Of a DNA stretch of 26,689 nucleotides, positions 1 to 8,372 are shown piece after piece. Origin of the DNA: Ramicandelaber brevisporus (lineage: Eukaryota > Kickxellomycota > Ramicandelaberales > Ramicandelaberaceae). Location: NCBI GenBank assembly GCA_025201865.1, contig MU602703.1, forward strand, positions 53,017-79,705. The letters run 5' to 3'. How positions within the stretch are numbered: position 1 is the stretch's first letter; the number at the start of each line of letters is the position of its first letter. Under the pieces are notes generated by a model. That model was not told the origin of the DNA. It saw only the letters and a program-made list of their open reading frames with translations, and made no database searches. Both the position numbers and the translations under genes were made by a program.

Positions 1-944
1 AAGCTGGCCGAGCGGTCGTTGACGTCGGAGGCGGCGACGGTGAGCACGCCGTTGGCCGAGGCTGGCGACACGTTGCAGGCGTTCTGCGACTCGTTGCCGG
101 CAGCAACAGCGACGTGCACGCCAGCAGCAACAGCAGCCTCGGCCGCGGCGTTGACCGACGCCGACTTGCCGCCGCCGAGCGACATGTTGATGACCGAGCC
201 CTTGGCGCCGCCGTTGCCCGACGAGTGCTGCTCGGTGACCCAGTCGATGCCGGCAATGACGCCGGACCACGTGCCGGAGCCGCCGGCGTCGAGCACCTTG
301 ACGGCAACCAGGTCGGCCTTCTTGGACACGCCGTACTTGGAGCCCGCGGACGTGCCGGCGACGTGCGTGCCGTGGCCGTTGCCGTCGGAGTCGTCGCCGT
401 CGTCGGCAAAGTTGGCTCCCCACGTGGCGCGGCCGCCGAGGTCGGAGTGCGTGGTGCGGATGCCGGTGTCGACCACGAAGATCTTGACGCCAGCGCCGGC
501 GTTGCCGTCGTAGAAGTAGGTGGCCGGGTTGGACACCTTGTTGCGGCTGGACACGCGGCCGAGACCCCACGGCGCGCCGCTCTGCTGGTCGTTGATCTTG
601 ACGATGCCGTCCAGCTCGACGTACTCGACGTCGGGGTCGGCGCGGATCTTGGCCAGCATGGCGTCGTCGAACTTGCCGGCGTAGCCGCGCAGCGCGCGCT
701 TGTACACGTGCTTGACGCCGTTTGGCGGAGAGCCGCCCTGCGCCGTCATGAGCTGCGCGTTGTGCTCCTGCACCATGGTCTTGACGCGCGCGACGTGGGC
801 ATCGACGTTCTGCACGTTCTTGCGCAGCTTGACGATGTAGCTTCCCTTAGCCGGCTTGCTGCCCTGCGCCTCGAACTTGAGCGGGGCGAGTGCGTACGCG
901 GCAGAGCTGGCGGCGAGTGCGACAACGGCGACGTTCTTGAGCAT
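1..944 (-). CDS. Secreted subtilisin-like serine protease (proteinase K-like, S8A), 3' end cut by window
   Basis: An open frame from ATG at 944 runs to the window edge (314 codons, no stop). Residues 1-18 are a signal peptide (MLKNVAVVALAASSAAYA). Residues about 33-117 form an I9 propeptide inhibitor domain (GSYIVKL..., then DPDVEYVELDG). The peptidase domain starts near residue 122 (GAPWGLGRVS). Catalytic Asp159 lies in VVDTGI and His191 in NGHGTHVAG; the oxyanion-hole Asn284 lies in AAGNES. The catalytic Ser and the C terminus are outside the window. The family is made as a preproenzyme, secreted, and matures by autocleavage of the propeptide; the usual role is extracellular protein degradation. 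The frame is very rich in C and G at third positions, which makes long spurious antisense frames on the plus strand. A TATA box lies 124 bases upstream of the start. Confidence 0.93.
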   Translation of the reverse strand, partial: MLKNVAVVALAASSAAYALAPLKFEAQGSKPAKGSYIVKLRKNVQNVDAHVARVKTMVQEHNAQLMTAQGGSPPNGVKHVYKRALRGYAGKFDDAMLAKIRADPDVEYVELDGIVKINDQQSGAPWGLGRVSSRNKVSNPATYFYDGNAGAGVKIFVVDTGIRTTHSDLGGRATWGANFADDGDDSDGNGHGTHVAGTSAGSKYGVSKKADLVAVKVLDAGGSGTWSGVIAGIDWVTEQHSSGNGGAKGSVINMSLGGGKSASVNAAAEAAVAAGVHVAVAAGNESQNACNVSPASANGVLTVAASDVNDRSAS

Positions 945-2192
945 TGCGAGATGGGAGAGGTGGATTGTGGTGGTGGTGGTGGTGGTGGTGAGAGCGGTGA
1001 TGGCAATGATGATGATGATGATCTGCTACACTTGAATTGGATGGGGATGGTCTTCGTCGGTGCAGTCTTTATACCCTCCATTCCACTTTATCCGTCGCAG
1101 CGCATCGCATCGCAGCGCATCGAACCGCACTGCAACTCAGAAGACAACACCGCAACACCGCAACACCACCAGAACACGCCGCACCGAACCACACCACGCC
1201 GCAACCCACCGCACCACACTGCACTACATCGCATCGCTCCAAATCCAACGGCGTTTGGCAGCTCGCAACATCCGCCGCTGTGATGGCGAGCTGGCGGTCC
1301 GAAGCGCGGCTGCACGCGGTGGCAGGTGTCGAAGCTCCACAGAAGCGTACCGACATTCGCGTGGACTGTTCTGCGGCGCGTGGAGTGATGTCGCACAGCC
1401 GCCATGTGGAATGCAGCTGTCAGGCCGCTCACACGCTCTCCGCTCGCTCTCCGCACGCGCTTCCATCCACCTACATCATCCACATCCCCACATCGTACAC
1501 CAAAATCGTACACCTACATCACCAACATCACCAACATCATTCACATCGTCCACGTCGCACGCCGCACGCCGCATGGCACGCGAGCCTCGGCCGAGTGCGT
1601 CTTCTTTGTAGAATGCGGCCGCTGCTTCCGTTGCTGTTGTTGTTACTACTGTTGCTGTTACTGTCACTGTCACTGTCACTGTTTTTGCTGGTGCCCTAAT
1701 TGCTGCCACTTTTGGATCTCCCCAATTTCATTGTTTCCACATGGCACATCCGCATGTCAATTGTCAATAAATCCATTTTGAATGGTCAATGTTCTTTAAA
1801 AGGAATGGATGTATCTTAGATTAATTAGAGTCGAGCGGCTCCAGCGGCACCAGCGTCAGCGGCAACATCGATCTTGATGGTCGTAGCGTAGGTGAGGAAG
1901 AACTTCTAGCAAAGCTGGATGGGGGTAGATGAGCTGGAGGATGAAGTGACATTCTGAGCGACCGCCATGCTGATGATTGACCGCCTTTTGATTGACAATT
2001 GAGGTAGCTGATCAGTAGCTGAAGGAGAGGAGCAGGGTCAGACGCTGTGCTTGGCATTGCCGCCGATGTGTCGCAGAGTCTCGTTGCTGACATTGGTTCG
2101 ATGTTTTGGCGCCAAGCATTTCTTTACACTTCCGCCAACAACCACTACTCTTTTTCTTTCTTTCTTTCTTTCTTTCTTCAGTTCCACTTCAG
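945..2192. other. Intergenic region between divergent subtilase and VPS2 genes, low-complexity rich
   Basis: No convincing gene is visible. It holds triplet repeats in the subtilase leader (968-1021), a CA/GC-rich block with CGCATCGCA-type repeats (1095-1240), a CTGTTG/CTGTCA microsatellite (about 1622-1685), and a TTTC repeat just before the VPS2 start (about 2150-2177). A 12-base inverted repeat (1757-1768 and 1991-2002) flanks a short stretch that could encode a terminal exon on the minus strand (1825-1905, ends in TAA after 26 residues, preceded by a pyrimidine tract and TAG). I could not connect that stretch to an upstream exon or a known family. Confidence 0.5.
1067..1074 (-). promoter_or_regulatory. 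TATA box for the subtilase gene
   Basis: Read on the minus strand the site is GGTATAAAGA. It lies about 124 bases upstream of the subtilase ATG, which would leave a leader of roughly 90-100 bases. The leader includes GGT and GAT triplet repeats (about 968-1021). Confidence 0.55.
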
Positions 2193-2912
2193 ATGATTAG
2201 CTGGCTGTTTGGACAAAAGTCGCCTGCCGAGCTGCTTCGCCAGCATCAGCGTTCCCTCAACAAGGCACAGCGAGAGCTCGATCGCGAACGCACAAAGCTC
2301 GAACAGCAAGAAAAGAAGCTCATCAGCGACATCAAGCGCACTGCCAAGAGCGGTAATCGGTCAGCATGCGTCGTGATGGCCAAGGACTTGGTTCGCACTC
2401 GTGCCCATGTTCAAAAGTTTTACAACATGCGCACTCAGCTGCAGGCGGTGTCATTGAGAATACAAACGCTGCGGTCTAATCAGCAAATGGCAGAAGCTAT
2501 GCGCGGAGCAACGAGGGCAATGAAGGCAATGAACAGAGGCATTAACTTGCCGCAGCTACAAAAGATTCTTGTGGACTTTGAGAAGGAGTCGGAGATGATG
2601 GATATGCGTGAAGAGGTGATGGGAGATGCCATTGACGATGCTATGGAGGGTGACTTGGAGGATGAAGAGGAGGCGACCGATAGAATTGTGCAGCAAGTGT
2701 TTGATGAAATTGGTATCACTGTCGATGCGGAACTGAATACGGTTGGCATCAAGTCGGGATCAGTTGCCAATCCAGCAGTGGCTAATGATCATGGCAAGGT
2801 GTCAGTCTCGGCTGATGGAATGGGCGAGCCAATCTTGGCTGGTGGACATGCTGGCGGCAACAATGTTGAAGATGAGCTCATGAAGCGCATTGCTAGCCTC
2901 GGTCGTGATTAA
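2193..2912 (+). CDS. VPS2: ESCRT-III subunit Vps2/CHMP2A (Did4)
   Basis: The product is 239 residues, close to yeast Did4 and human CHMP2A. The start is the ATG at 2193, because MISWLFGQKSPAELLRQHQR lines up with the family N terminus (M-x-x-LFG-x-x-x-(T/S)PxExLR); reading from further upstream only adds a translated TTTC repeat. The basic Snf7 helical core (RELDRERTKLEQQEKKL, MAKDLVRTR, LQAVSLRIQTLRSN) is followed by an acidic stretch (EGDLEDEEEATD). The C terminus carries a MIT-interacting motif (EDELMKRIASLGRD) that would recruit Vps4. The protein acts at endosomal membranes with Vps24 in polymerisation and ATP-driven remodelling during multivesicular-body sorting, and in abscission. It has no intron in the coding part. 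The leader just upstream ends in CAG, so a non-coding first exon is possible. Confidence 0.95.
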   Translation: MISWLFGQKSPAELLRQHQRSLNKAQRELDRERTKLEQQEKKLISDIKRTAKSGNRSACVVMAKDLVRTRAHVQKFYNMRTQLQAVSLRIQTLRSNQQMAEAMRGATRAMKAMNRGINLPQLQKILVDFEKESEMMDMREEVMGDAIDDAMEGDLEDEEEATDRIVQQVFDEIGITVDAELNTVGIKSGSVANPAVANDHGKVSVSADGMGEPILAGGHAGGNNVEDELMKRIASLGRD

Positions 2913-3945
2913 CTTCACAATAGTTGTACTTTTCTACATTTTACATTTTGCATTTTACACTTTACACCTGTTAAATGGGCAAATCCGCCTGGGTCCAGAA
3001 AAGTATCGCTGGAGTGAGTAAACCGCAAATTAAATCGAACCTTTTTGAAATGATTTTAATTCATAATCCTTCTTACCTTCCTCCTTGCTCTCTCCTCTTC
3101 AATAGCATTACTCATTAATCGATATCATCAACTATATTAACTCACATCATTTACCTCCTTCGATTCAGCATCTATCTTCCTCCTTCGCTCCAGCAATAAA
3201 CAATCTATCCACATTCTATATCAGTAGCGAATCTAGGTCGCGTCCTTCGTTCACTTTTGTAGCACTCTCTCTCTCTTCGACAACCACAACACTCCCAAAC
3301 ATACCTCTATTTTCTCTTCGACTTCTCTCAAGCACCCGGCGTTGTTCCCTCGTTGTCCCCAGGTGCTGGCGTGTGCTGGCGCGGTGTTCGGTCCCAGTGG
3401 TGGTTGTCCCTCTGCCGCCAGGTTGGTGTGGCTGGCATCCGGGTTTTCCCAGCGGCATGTTCCATCTGTCCCCCTCCCTCTCTCGTGGTTCGTCCCCTCT
3501 TCCGTTGGCTTTCTCCCCCACCTCTTGCTTGCTGTCGTTGGTCGTTGGTTGTCATCAAGTGAAGGTGGTTGCGTTGGCTGTCAGCACTTGTTCCCCTTGT
3601 TGCTGTCGCCATGCTATGTTTTTTTTCTTGGTTCGGTTCTGTTCGGTATTAATCTTAATTCTTATCCACCTCTACTAGTAATTAGGTCGTTAAGGACGGG
3701 AAATATGTGTCTTCGGACATCCTCCCACTGTGTCTCTTTCGACGACCTGTATCCTAGCACGTCAAGTCCTGGTGCCAGGCGGTGATTTTAAAATCTCACT
3801 GGTTCCAGGCGGATGAGCACAAATGAATCTAACAATAACTACTTGGATATTAAAGACATCGAGGGAAAGAGAAGAGAAAGGGGAGAAAGTAAAAGGGAAG
3901 ATAAAAAAAAGAGTGAGCGAGTGAGCGGAAAGGGGGGTGGAGTAA
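2913..3945. other. Intergenic region with pyrimidine-rich DNA and an 800-bp-spaced inverted repeat
   Basis: No open frame here resembles a protein. The plus strand is strongly C+T rich from about 3070 to 3600. A 16-base inverted repeat with 14 matches (2983-2998 against 3799-3814, core ATCCGCCTGG) brackets most of the region, and the CCAGGCGG core occurs once more at 3774-3781. I see no tRNA-like fold or coding signal. Confidence 0.4.
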
Positions 3946-4605
3946 TTAGAAGAGAGTCAAGGCAACGAGAGCAACTCCGGCCAGCATAGAGCCCGTAAAT
4001 GTGCCGTGAGAGCGAGCAGCAGATCCAGTTAGAGTCTTGATAGGAATGTTGCTGCCGTCGTCGCTAGCTGGACCTTCGGGCCAGCCGAGCGTGATTGGAG
4101 TGGTGGTGTTGGCTGCAGCAATGTTCAAGACAGAGCCGGCCAGGCACTTGCCAACGAAGCACGGGGTGAATCGCTCCGGCCAGTTTGGTGCAGCCTTCTC
4201 TGTAGAATTCAAAGCCGCGCAAAGCTGAGCGCATTGAACCAGCTCGTCAACTTCATCTGGCGTGACATCCGGAGTTCCAAAGCAACCAGCAACGCAATCG
4301 AGCTTCCCCGCTGCATCTGCACCGCACTTGGCATTCACGCACAAACCGAACGGCGCCAGCTGCTCCAAAATGCTCGGAGGGGTGGCCGACGTCGATGATG
4401 ATGGGGAAGGCTGCGAGCTCGGTGACTGAGAAGCTGACGGACTGCCGGTGGCCGGTGGAGCAGTTGTCGGACGCGAGCTGGACTGGGTTGGAGTTGGCGA
4501 GCCGGTTGGTGGAGTCTGCGCAACAACTCCGGTCGAAGACGCTGCTATCAAGCAGCCGACAATGGCAGCTGCCAGCGTTGTGGAGGCCTTTAGTCTGAGC
4601 AGCAT
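3946..4605 (-). CDS. Secreted, probably GPI-anchored Ser/Thr/Pro-rich protein with an eight-cysteine domain
   Basis: The product is 219 residues starting at ATG 4605; an in-frame TTG nine bases upstream is not needed. Residues 1-30 form a signal peptide ending GVVAQ. Residues 31-77 are a Ser/Thr/Pro-rich, probably O-glycosylated stalk. Residues 89-154 carry eight cysteines in four close pairs: C89-x4-C94, C104-x3-C108, C125-x3-C129, C149-x4-C154. Potential N-glycosylation sites lie at N133 and N166. The C terminus (SMLAGVALVALTLF) is hydrophobic without a basic tail, as expected for GPI attachment after a small residue near 195-206. The cysteine spacing does not fit the CFEM consensus as I know it, so no family is assigned. 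A cell-wall or plasma-membrane surface protein is inferred from the architecture alone. Confidence 0.75.
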   Translation of the reverse strand: MLLRLKASTTLAAAIVGCLIAASSTGVVAQTPPTGSPTPTQSSSRPTTAPPATGSPSASQSPSSQPSPSSSTSATPPSILEQLAPFGLCVNAKCGADAAGKLDCVAGCFGTPDVTPDEVDELVQCAQLCAALNSTEKAAPNWPERFTPCFVGKCLAGSVLNIAAANTTTPITLGWPEGPASDDGSNIPIKTLTGSAARSHGTFTGSMLAGVALVALTLF

Positions 4606-5016
4606 CTCTCGCAAGCTGGGGAGTTGTGAAGCTGGTTATTTTTTCTTTTTTGGCTGTTCAGGTGGTGGTGGTGTTGAAGGTTCTGCGGCAAGCTGAGAGG
4701 AAGGAGGAGGTAGACGATGGCCCCGCGTCGAGCAAAGTAAAGTCCTGGACTCCGCCATTGCGACGAATCGAGTCGCTCACCAGCGTGGGGCCAGGAACTC
4801 TACTGAAAAAAACACAAGAAATTAGTTCCTCACTCTCAGACAGATACACAGATACACTTCAATAAGAATACATGAAGACAGATGAATGTTACACTCTAAG
4901 AACCAGACTGTATCAGAAAAAGGATAATGCAGAGTATGCAGATGATCAATTAAACAATAAAAACATAATGATATTAATACGCGAGTTTTAAACGAGAGAG
5001 AAAAGAAGTGAGATAA
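4606..5016. other. Intergenic region between the secreted-protein gene and TSR2
   Basis: It holds the 5' region of the secreted-protein gene (right to left from 4606) and the AT-rich 3' region of TSR2 (about 4860-5016). A GTG-initiated open frame at 4626-4865 has no ATG and no family resemblance, and is not called. Confidence 0.4.
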
Positions 5017-5628
5017 TTAAACACGACGACCGCCTCGCTTCGATGTGACCGCTGTGAAGCCATCGTCGTCAACCACAGGTTCAGACCGCTGTTGTTGCTG
5101 TTGTTGCTGAGCAGATTCTTCTTCCCATCCGTCTTCAGTCACATCCATTGCTTCCTGGCTATCATCATCTTCACTATCACCATCATCGTCATCGTCATCA
5201 TCGTCGTCGACTCCAGCCGTTGTGTCATGAACAGACTGTCTGGTTGAAGTTTGGCCCTGCTGTCTCCGTGCCTCCCTCTTTGCGCGTAATGCTTCAATCT
5301 GACTGAAATCGCCCTTTACACAATCACTGTAGAGCTCTGCCATGCGCTTTGCGACTTCAACTTCACTGTCATCCTCCAAATCAATACCGAAGCAATCACC
5401 CATGAATCCTACCAGCCATTCTTCCAAATCATCAATCTCATATGCGGTGCCATGTTCGTCAAAGTACTCCATGAATGAATCCACCATGAACTCACGCTTC
5501 TCGCTGCTCTCTGCACCGCCCCATTCATTCTCGACCGCCAGGTTCAGCGCAGTCCAAAAGGAGAATAAGCTGACAATTCCATCCTCAAATTGCTCGCGGG
5601 CTGCTTCCGACAGTGTACTCTTGGGCAT
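5017..5628 (-). CDS. TSR2: Pre-rRNA-processing protein Tsr2 (eS26 chaperone)
   Basis: The product is 203 residues from ATG 5628. The N-terminal helical domain (FEDGIVSLFSFWTALNLAVENEWGG, written here in part) contains the family hallmark EWGG at residues 35-38. It continues through a second helical segment (EYFDEHGTAYEIDDLEEWLVGF). A long acidic tract follows (nine consecutive Asp within residues about 140-152), then a seven-Gln run, and the protein ends with the conserved DGF-type motif and a basic tail (KRGGRRV). Tsr2 binds and delivers ribosomal protein eS26 to late 40S precursors; the acidic tail probably shields the basic cargo. The gene is head-to-head with succinyl-CoA ligase beta, with 307 bases between starts. 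Asp and Gln runs are encoded by GAT/GAC and CAG/CAA repeats and may vary in length. Confidence 0.92.
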   Translation of the reverse strand: MPKSTLSEAAREQFEDGIVSLFSFWTALNLAVENEWGGAESSEKREFMVDSFMEYFDEHGTAYEIDDLEEWLVGFMGDCFGIDLEDDSEVEVAKRMAELYSDCVKGDFSQIEALRAKREARRQQGQTSTRQSVHDTTAGVDDDDDDDDDGDSEDDDSQEAMDVTEDGWEEESAQQQQQQQRSEPVVDDDGFTAVTSKRGGRRV

Positions 5629-5935
5629 CTCTCTCTTTCTCTTTCTTTACTTGCTCTTTGTTTTGATCTAGCTGGTCGCTGGTGGTATGAGCTGGTCGGC
5701 TCTTTTATTTTTGCTTGATCTGGCTGTTGTTGCTGTTGCTGTTGCTGTTATTGCTGGTGCGATTGTCGCTGTTGGTGCTGTTGCTGTTGGTGGTGGTGTG
5801 AGCTGATCCAAGCTCAAAATCCGCTCGTCAAAATTTTTTTCTACTTGCATCTTCCTCGTCCAAAGCAGGTTTGACCTTCTTCCCCCCACGTCAACTACTG
5901 ATATCGCTTGCTAACCGCCACCCAGCTCTTCAAAT
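5629..5935. promoter_or_regulatory. Shared divergent promoter region of TSR2 and succinyl-CoA ligase beta
   Basis: The 307 bases between two divergent start codons must contain both 5' leaders and core promoters. They include a GTT/GCT-type triplet microsatellite (about 5720-5800) and no obvious TATA box on either strand. Bidirectional control is inferred from spacing only. Confidence 0.4.
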
Positions 5936-7494
5936 ATGTTCTCGCGCTTCGCCAAGTCGGCTTCGGCCCTGCCATTCGTACGTGCTCAAAGCTCTTATCC
6001 TGCAACGCGCGCGATCGTGTTCTCTCGTCAGACTGCACTGCAAAAATGAGGTCATCTTGACTCGTTGTGCTCACTCCTTTCCGACCGACACCACGAGGCA
6101 TAACACCAGTGCTGAGATCTACTACTTTGCAGAGCCTGAGGAATGATACTGGGCAGATACTGACATCCATATTCGCGCGCCTGTGTACATTGTTGATATG
6201 ATATGATGCAATGATTACTTTGCCTCGTTTTGCTTTGTGACTGTAGTCCCGTAGCACTGCCGTGTTCCCGGCTGCTCGTGCCACTGGCGCTGTCTGCCAG
6301 CAGACCCGCAACCTCAGCATCCACGAATACCTCTCCGTTGAGATCATGCAGAAGGCTGGCGTCAGCACTCCAAAGGGCTTTGCCGCCAAGACTCCTGAGG
6401 AGGCCTTTGCCGCCGCATCAAAGCTCGGTGGCAAGGACTTGTTCATCAAGGCTCAGGTTCTTGCCGGTGGCCGTGGTAAGGGTACATTTGCCAATGGCTT
6501 CCAGGGCGGTGTCAAGCCAGTCACTTCTCCAGAGGAGGCTCGCGAGCTTGCTTCCAAGATGCTGGGCCAGAAGCTCATCACCAAGCAGACTGGCGCCGCT
6601 GGCAAGCCATGCAGCATTGTGTACGTTTGCGAGCGCAAGTACCTCAAGCACGAGTACTACTTTGCCATTCTGATGGACCGCAAGACTGGCGGCCCAATGC
6701 TTGTTGCCTCCAACCAGGGTGGCATGGACATTGAGGGTGTTGCTGCCAAGACCCCAGAGGCCATCATCACTCTGCCAGTCGATATCAGCAAGGGTCTCGC
6801 CAAGGCCGATGCTCTTGGTTTGGCAAAGAAGATTGGCTTCAGCGACAAGACCGCCGACGAGGCTGCCGAGACTTTTGTCAAGCTGTACAACCTGTTCATC
6901 TCCAAGGATGCCACTCTTGTTGAGATCAACCCACTTGCCGAGACTGTTGACGACAAGGTTGTTGCCATGGATGCCAAGCTCAACTTTGACGACAATGCCC
7001 TCTTCCGCCAGAAGGATGTTGCCGCTCTCCGCGATCCATCCCAGGAGGACCCACGTGAAGTCAAGGCCGAGAAGGTTGACCTGAACTACATTGGTCTCGA
7101 TGGCTCCATCGGCTGCCTTGTCAACGGTGCTGGTCTCGCCATGGCCACCATGGACATTGTCAAGCTGAACGGCGGTGAGCCAGCCAACTTCTTGGACGTC
7201 GGCGGTAGCGCCACTGCCCAGCAGGTTACCGAGGCCTTCAAGATTATCAGCGAGGATCCAGCCGTCAAGGCTATCCTGGTCAACATCTTCGGTGGCATCA
7301 TGCGCTGCGATGTCATTGCCGAGGGTATCATCCAGGCCGTCAAGAACCTTGGTCTGAACCTGCCACTTGTTGTGCGCCTGCAAGGTACCAACGTTGATGC
7401 CGCCAAGAAGATGCTTTCTGAGTCTGGCATGAAGATTATCTCCGAGGACAACTTGGATGAGGCTGCTCGCAAGGCTGTCGCCCTCGCCAACTAA
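5936..7494 (+). CDS. LSC2: Succinyl-CoA ligase beta subunit, mitochondrial (two exons: 5936-5977, 6247-7494)
   Basis: Joined exons give 429 residues, close to yeast Lsc2. Exon 1 supplies the start ([14 protein letters not shown]), rich in basic and hydroxyl residues as in a matrix-targeting peptide. Exon 2 continues in frame; the mature protein probably begins near [10 protein letters not shown]. The ATP-grasp domain covers about residues 38-260, with the nucleotide-binding segment [12 protein letters not shown] at 82-93 and the metal/nucleotide segment around VEINPLAE. The ligase CoA domain follows ([49 protein letters not shown]). With the alpha subunit, which carries the phosphohistidine, the enzyme converts succinyl-CoA, phosphate and NDP to succinate, CoA and NTP in the TCA cycle. 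Whether ADP or GDP is preferred cannot be settled by eye. Translation from codons inside exon 2 would lack the presequence, so the intron is needed. A polyadenylation signal lies 20 bases after the stop. Confidence 0.95.
5978..6246 (+). other. Spliceosomal intron in the succinyl-CoA ligase beta gene
   Basis: The 269-base intron has donor TTC|GTACGT and acceptor TTGTGACTGTAG|TCC and lies between codons (phase 0). It contains in-frame stops, so unspliced RNA cannot make the presequence-bearing protein. The nearby alternative acceptor at CCGTAG (ends 6254) would shift the frame. It sits within the targeting-peptide region. Confidence 0.85.
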
Positions 7495-7513
7495 AGAACG
7501 GTAGTAAAAACAC

Positions 7514-7519
7514 AATAAA
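7514..7519 (+). terminator. Polyadenylation signal AATAAA of succinyl-CoA ligase beta
   Basis: AATAAA lies 20 bases after the stop codon and 69 bases before the next gene's ATG, so the two transcription units are very close. Confidence 0.5.
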
Positions 7520-7587
7520 ATAACAACTCATCAAAACCATCTTTGGACTTAACTCAAAAAGTATTAACAACAAAAAGAGACGGCAAG

Positions 7588-8244
7588 ATGAACGACAAAC
7601 ACGAGCCAAACTCTGCATCTGACACGGTCACGACCACGAACACGACCATGGATGAGCAACGCGTGTCCTCGACAGCATCAGAGGCAACACCTGCAGCAAC
7701 AACAGTTGAGATCCAGCAAGCAGCCGAGATTGAGCGAATCTTGAACACTTCACCTCTCGATCCGTATGCTGTTTTAGGATACAAGCTGCCTTACACATCG
7801 ATTGAGCTCACGAGTGTTAAAGCGCAGTATCGCAAGCTATCACGGTATGTTCATCCAGATCGATGCAAACATGAGCAGGCTCGGGATGCATTCGAGAGAT
7901 TGAAGCGAGCCGATGCTGACATTGAAGATGATGAGAAGCGCACTACTTTTCTTGAAGCTGTGGGGGAAGCTTATTTGGAAGTCATTTACCAGAAGAATCT
8001 ATCAGCTCGCAGACTACAGCATGATCAGCCTAGCACAGAAGCAACAGCAGCAGCAACGACAACGACGACAACGGCACAGGCTAGCTCCAAAGGTCCATCG
8101 CTTGCTGCATTGCGACCAGCAAATACAGCGACTAATGGTGCATCATCGCAGTCATTACAGCAACAATTGCGTAACACACAAGCACCAGAGCTGGGAACGG
8201 ACAAAGTGTTTGACAAAATGGTTCTGTTTGTGTTGCTCCGCTGA
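7588..8244 (+). pseudogene. DNAJC8/SPF31-like J-domain protein, N-terminal part, interrupted by a retrotransposon
   Basis: The frame begins at ATG 7588, which I prefer to the in-frame TTG at 7543. It has a Ser/Thr-rich N terminus, then a J domain at about residues 58-130 (DPYAVLGYKLPY..., VKAQYRKLSRYVHPDR) with the Hsp70-activating HPD at 89-91, then TFLEAVGEAYLEVIYQ and a low-complexity Ala/Thr/Gln linker. The order and the following VFDKM match human DNAJC8, a spliceosome-associated Hsp70 co-chaperone. Host-gene sequence stops at 8224, where a repeat copied at 13830 begins. That repeat adds six foreign codons (LFVLLR) and a stop, giving 218 residues in place of the expected longer protein. 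The missing C terminus is recognisable at 14137-14238, beyond the element. The truncated frame could still be translated and would keep an intact J domain. Confidence 0.85.
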
Positions 8245-8318
8245 TGGGCTTCAACGGCGGTCGATAGAATCAGTAAACAATATGTAGAATTTGAAAGATG
8301 GTTGGAAGGTTGAGTTTT
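8225..8318 (-). repeat. 3' LTR copy of the gypsy element (visible identical part)
   Basis: These bases are identical to 13831-13924, and identity extends one base further left at 8224/13830. On the element's strand the LTR ends ...CACAAACA, with the expected CA. Its start is uncertain: one candidate TGTGGG start is at about 8329, just past a purine-rich stretch (GGGCGAGAAAAA) that could alternatively be the polypurine tract. The LTR is therefore about 95-105 bases, very short for gypsy. Confidence 0.75.
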
Positions 8319-8372
8319 TCTCGCCCACAGAGTGGACGAGTTGGAGTGAAAATCAAATACGCAAATAATTTC

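Noticed and set aside
114-1283. 389-codon plus-strand open frame
   Set aside because: It is antisense to the subtilase, whose signal peptide, propeptide and catalytic motifs are clear. It has GC-biased His/Arg/Val-rich content and continues into CA-rich repeats.
4626-4865. Small frame with a hydrophobic start and charged tail
   Set aside because: It has no ATG (GTG only), overlaps the leader of the secreted-protein gene, and matches no family I know.
6418-7515. 365-codon minus-strand open frame
   Set aside because: It is antisense to succinyl-CoA ligase beta; such frames arise from third-position bias and it resembles no family.
7543-7587. Upstream TTG start for the J-domain protein
   Set aside because: ATG 7588 gives a normal N terminus. 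The TTG extension lies in an AT-rich leader close behind the polyadenylation signal of the previous gene.
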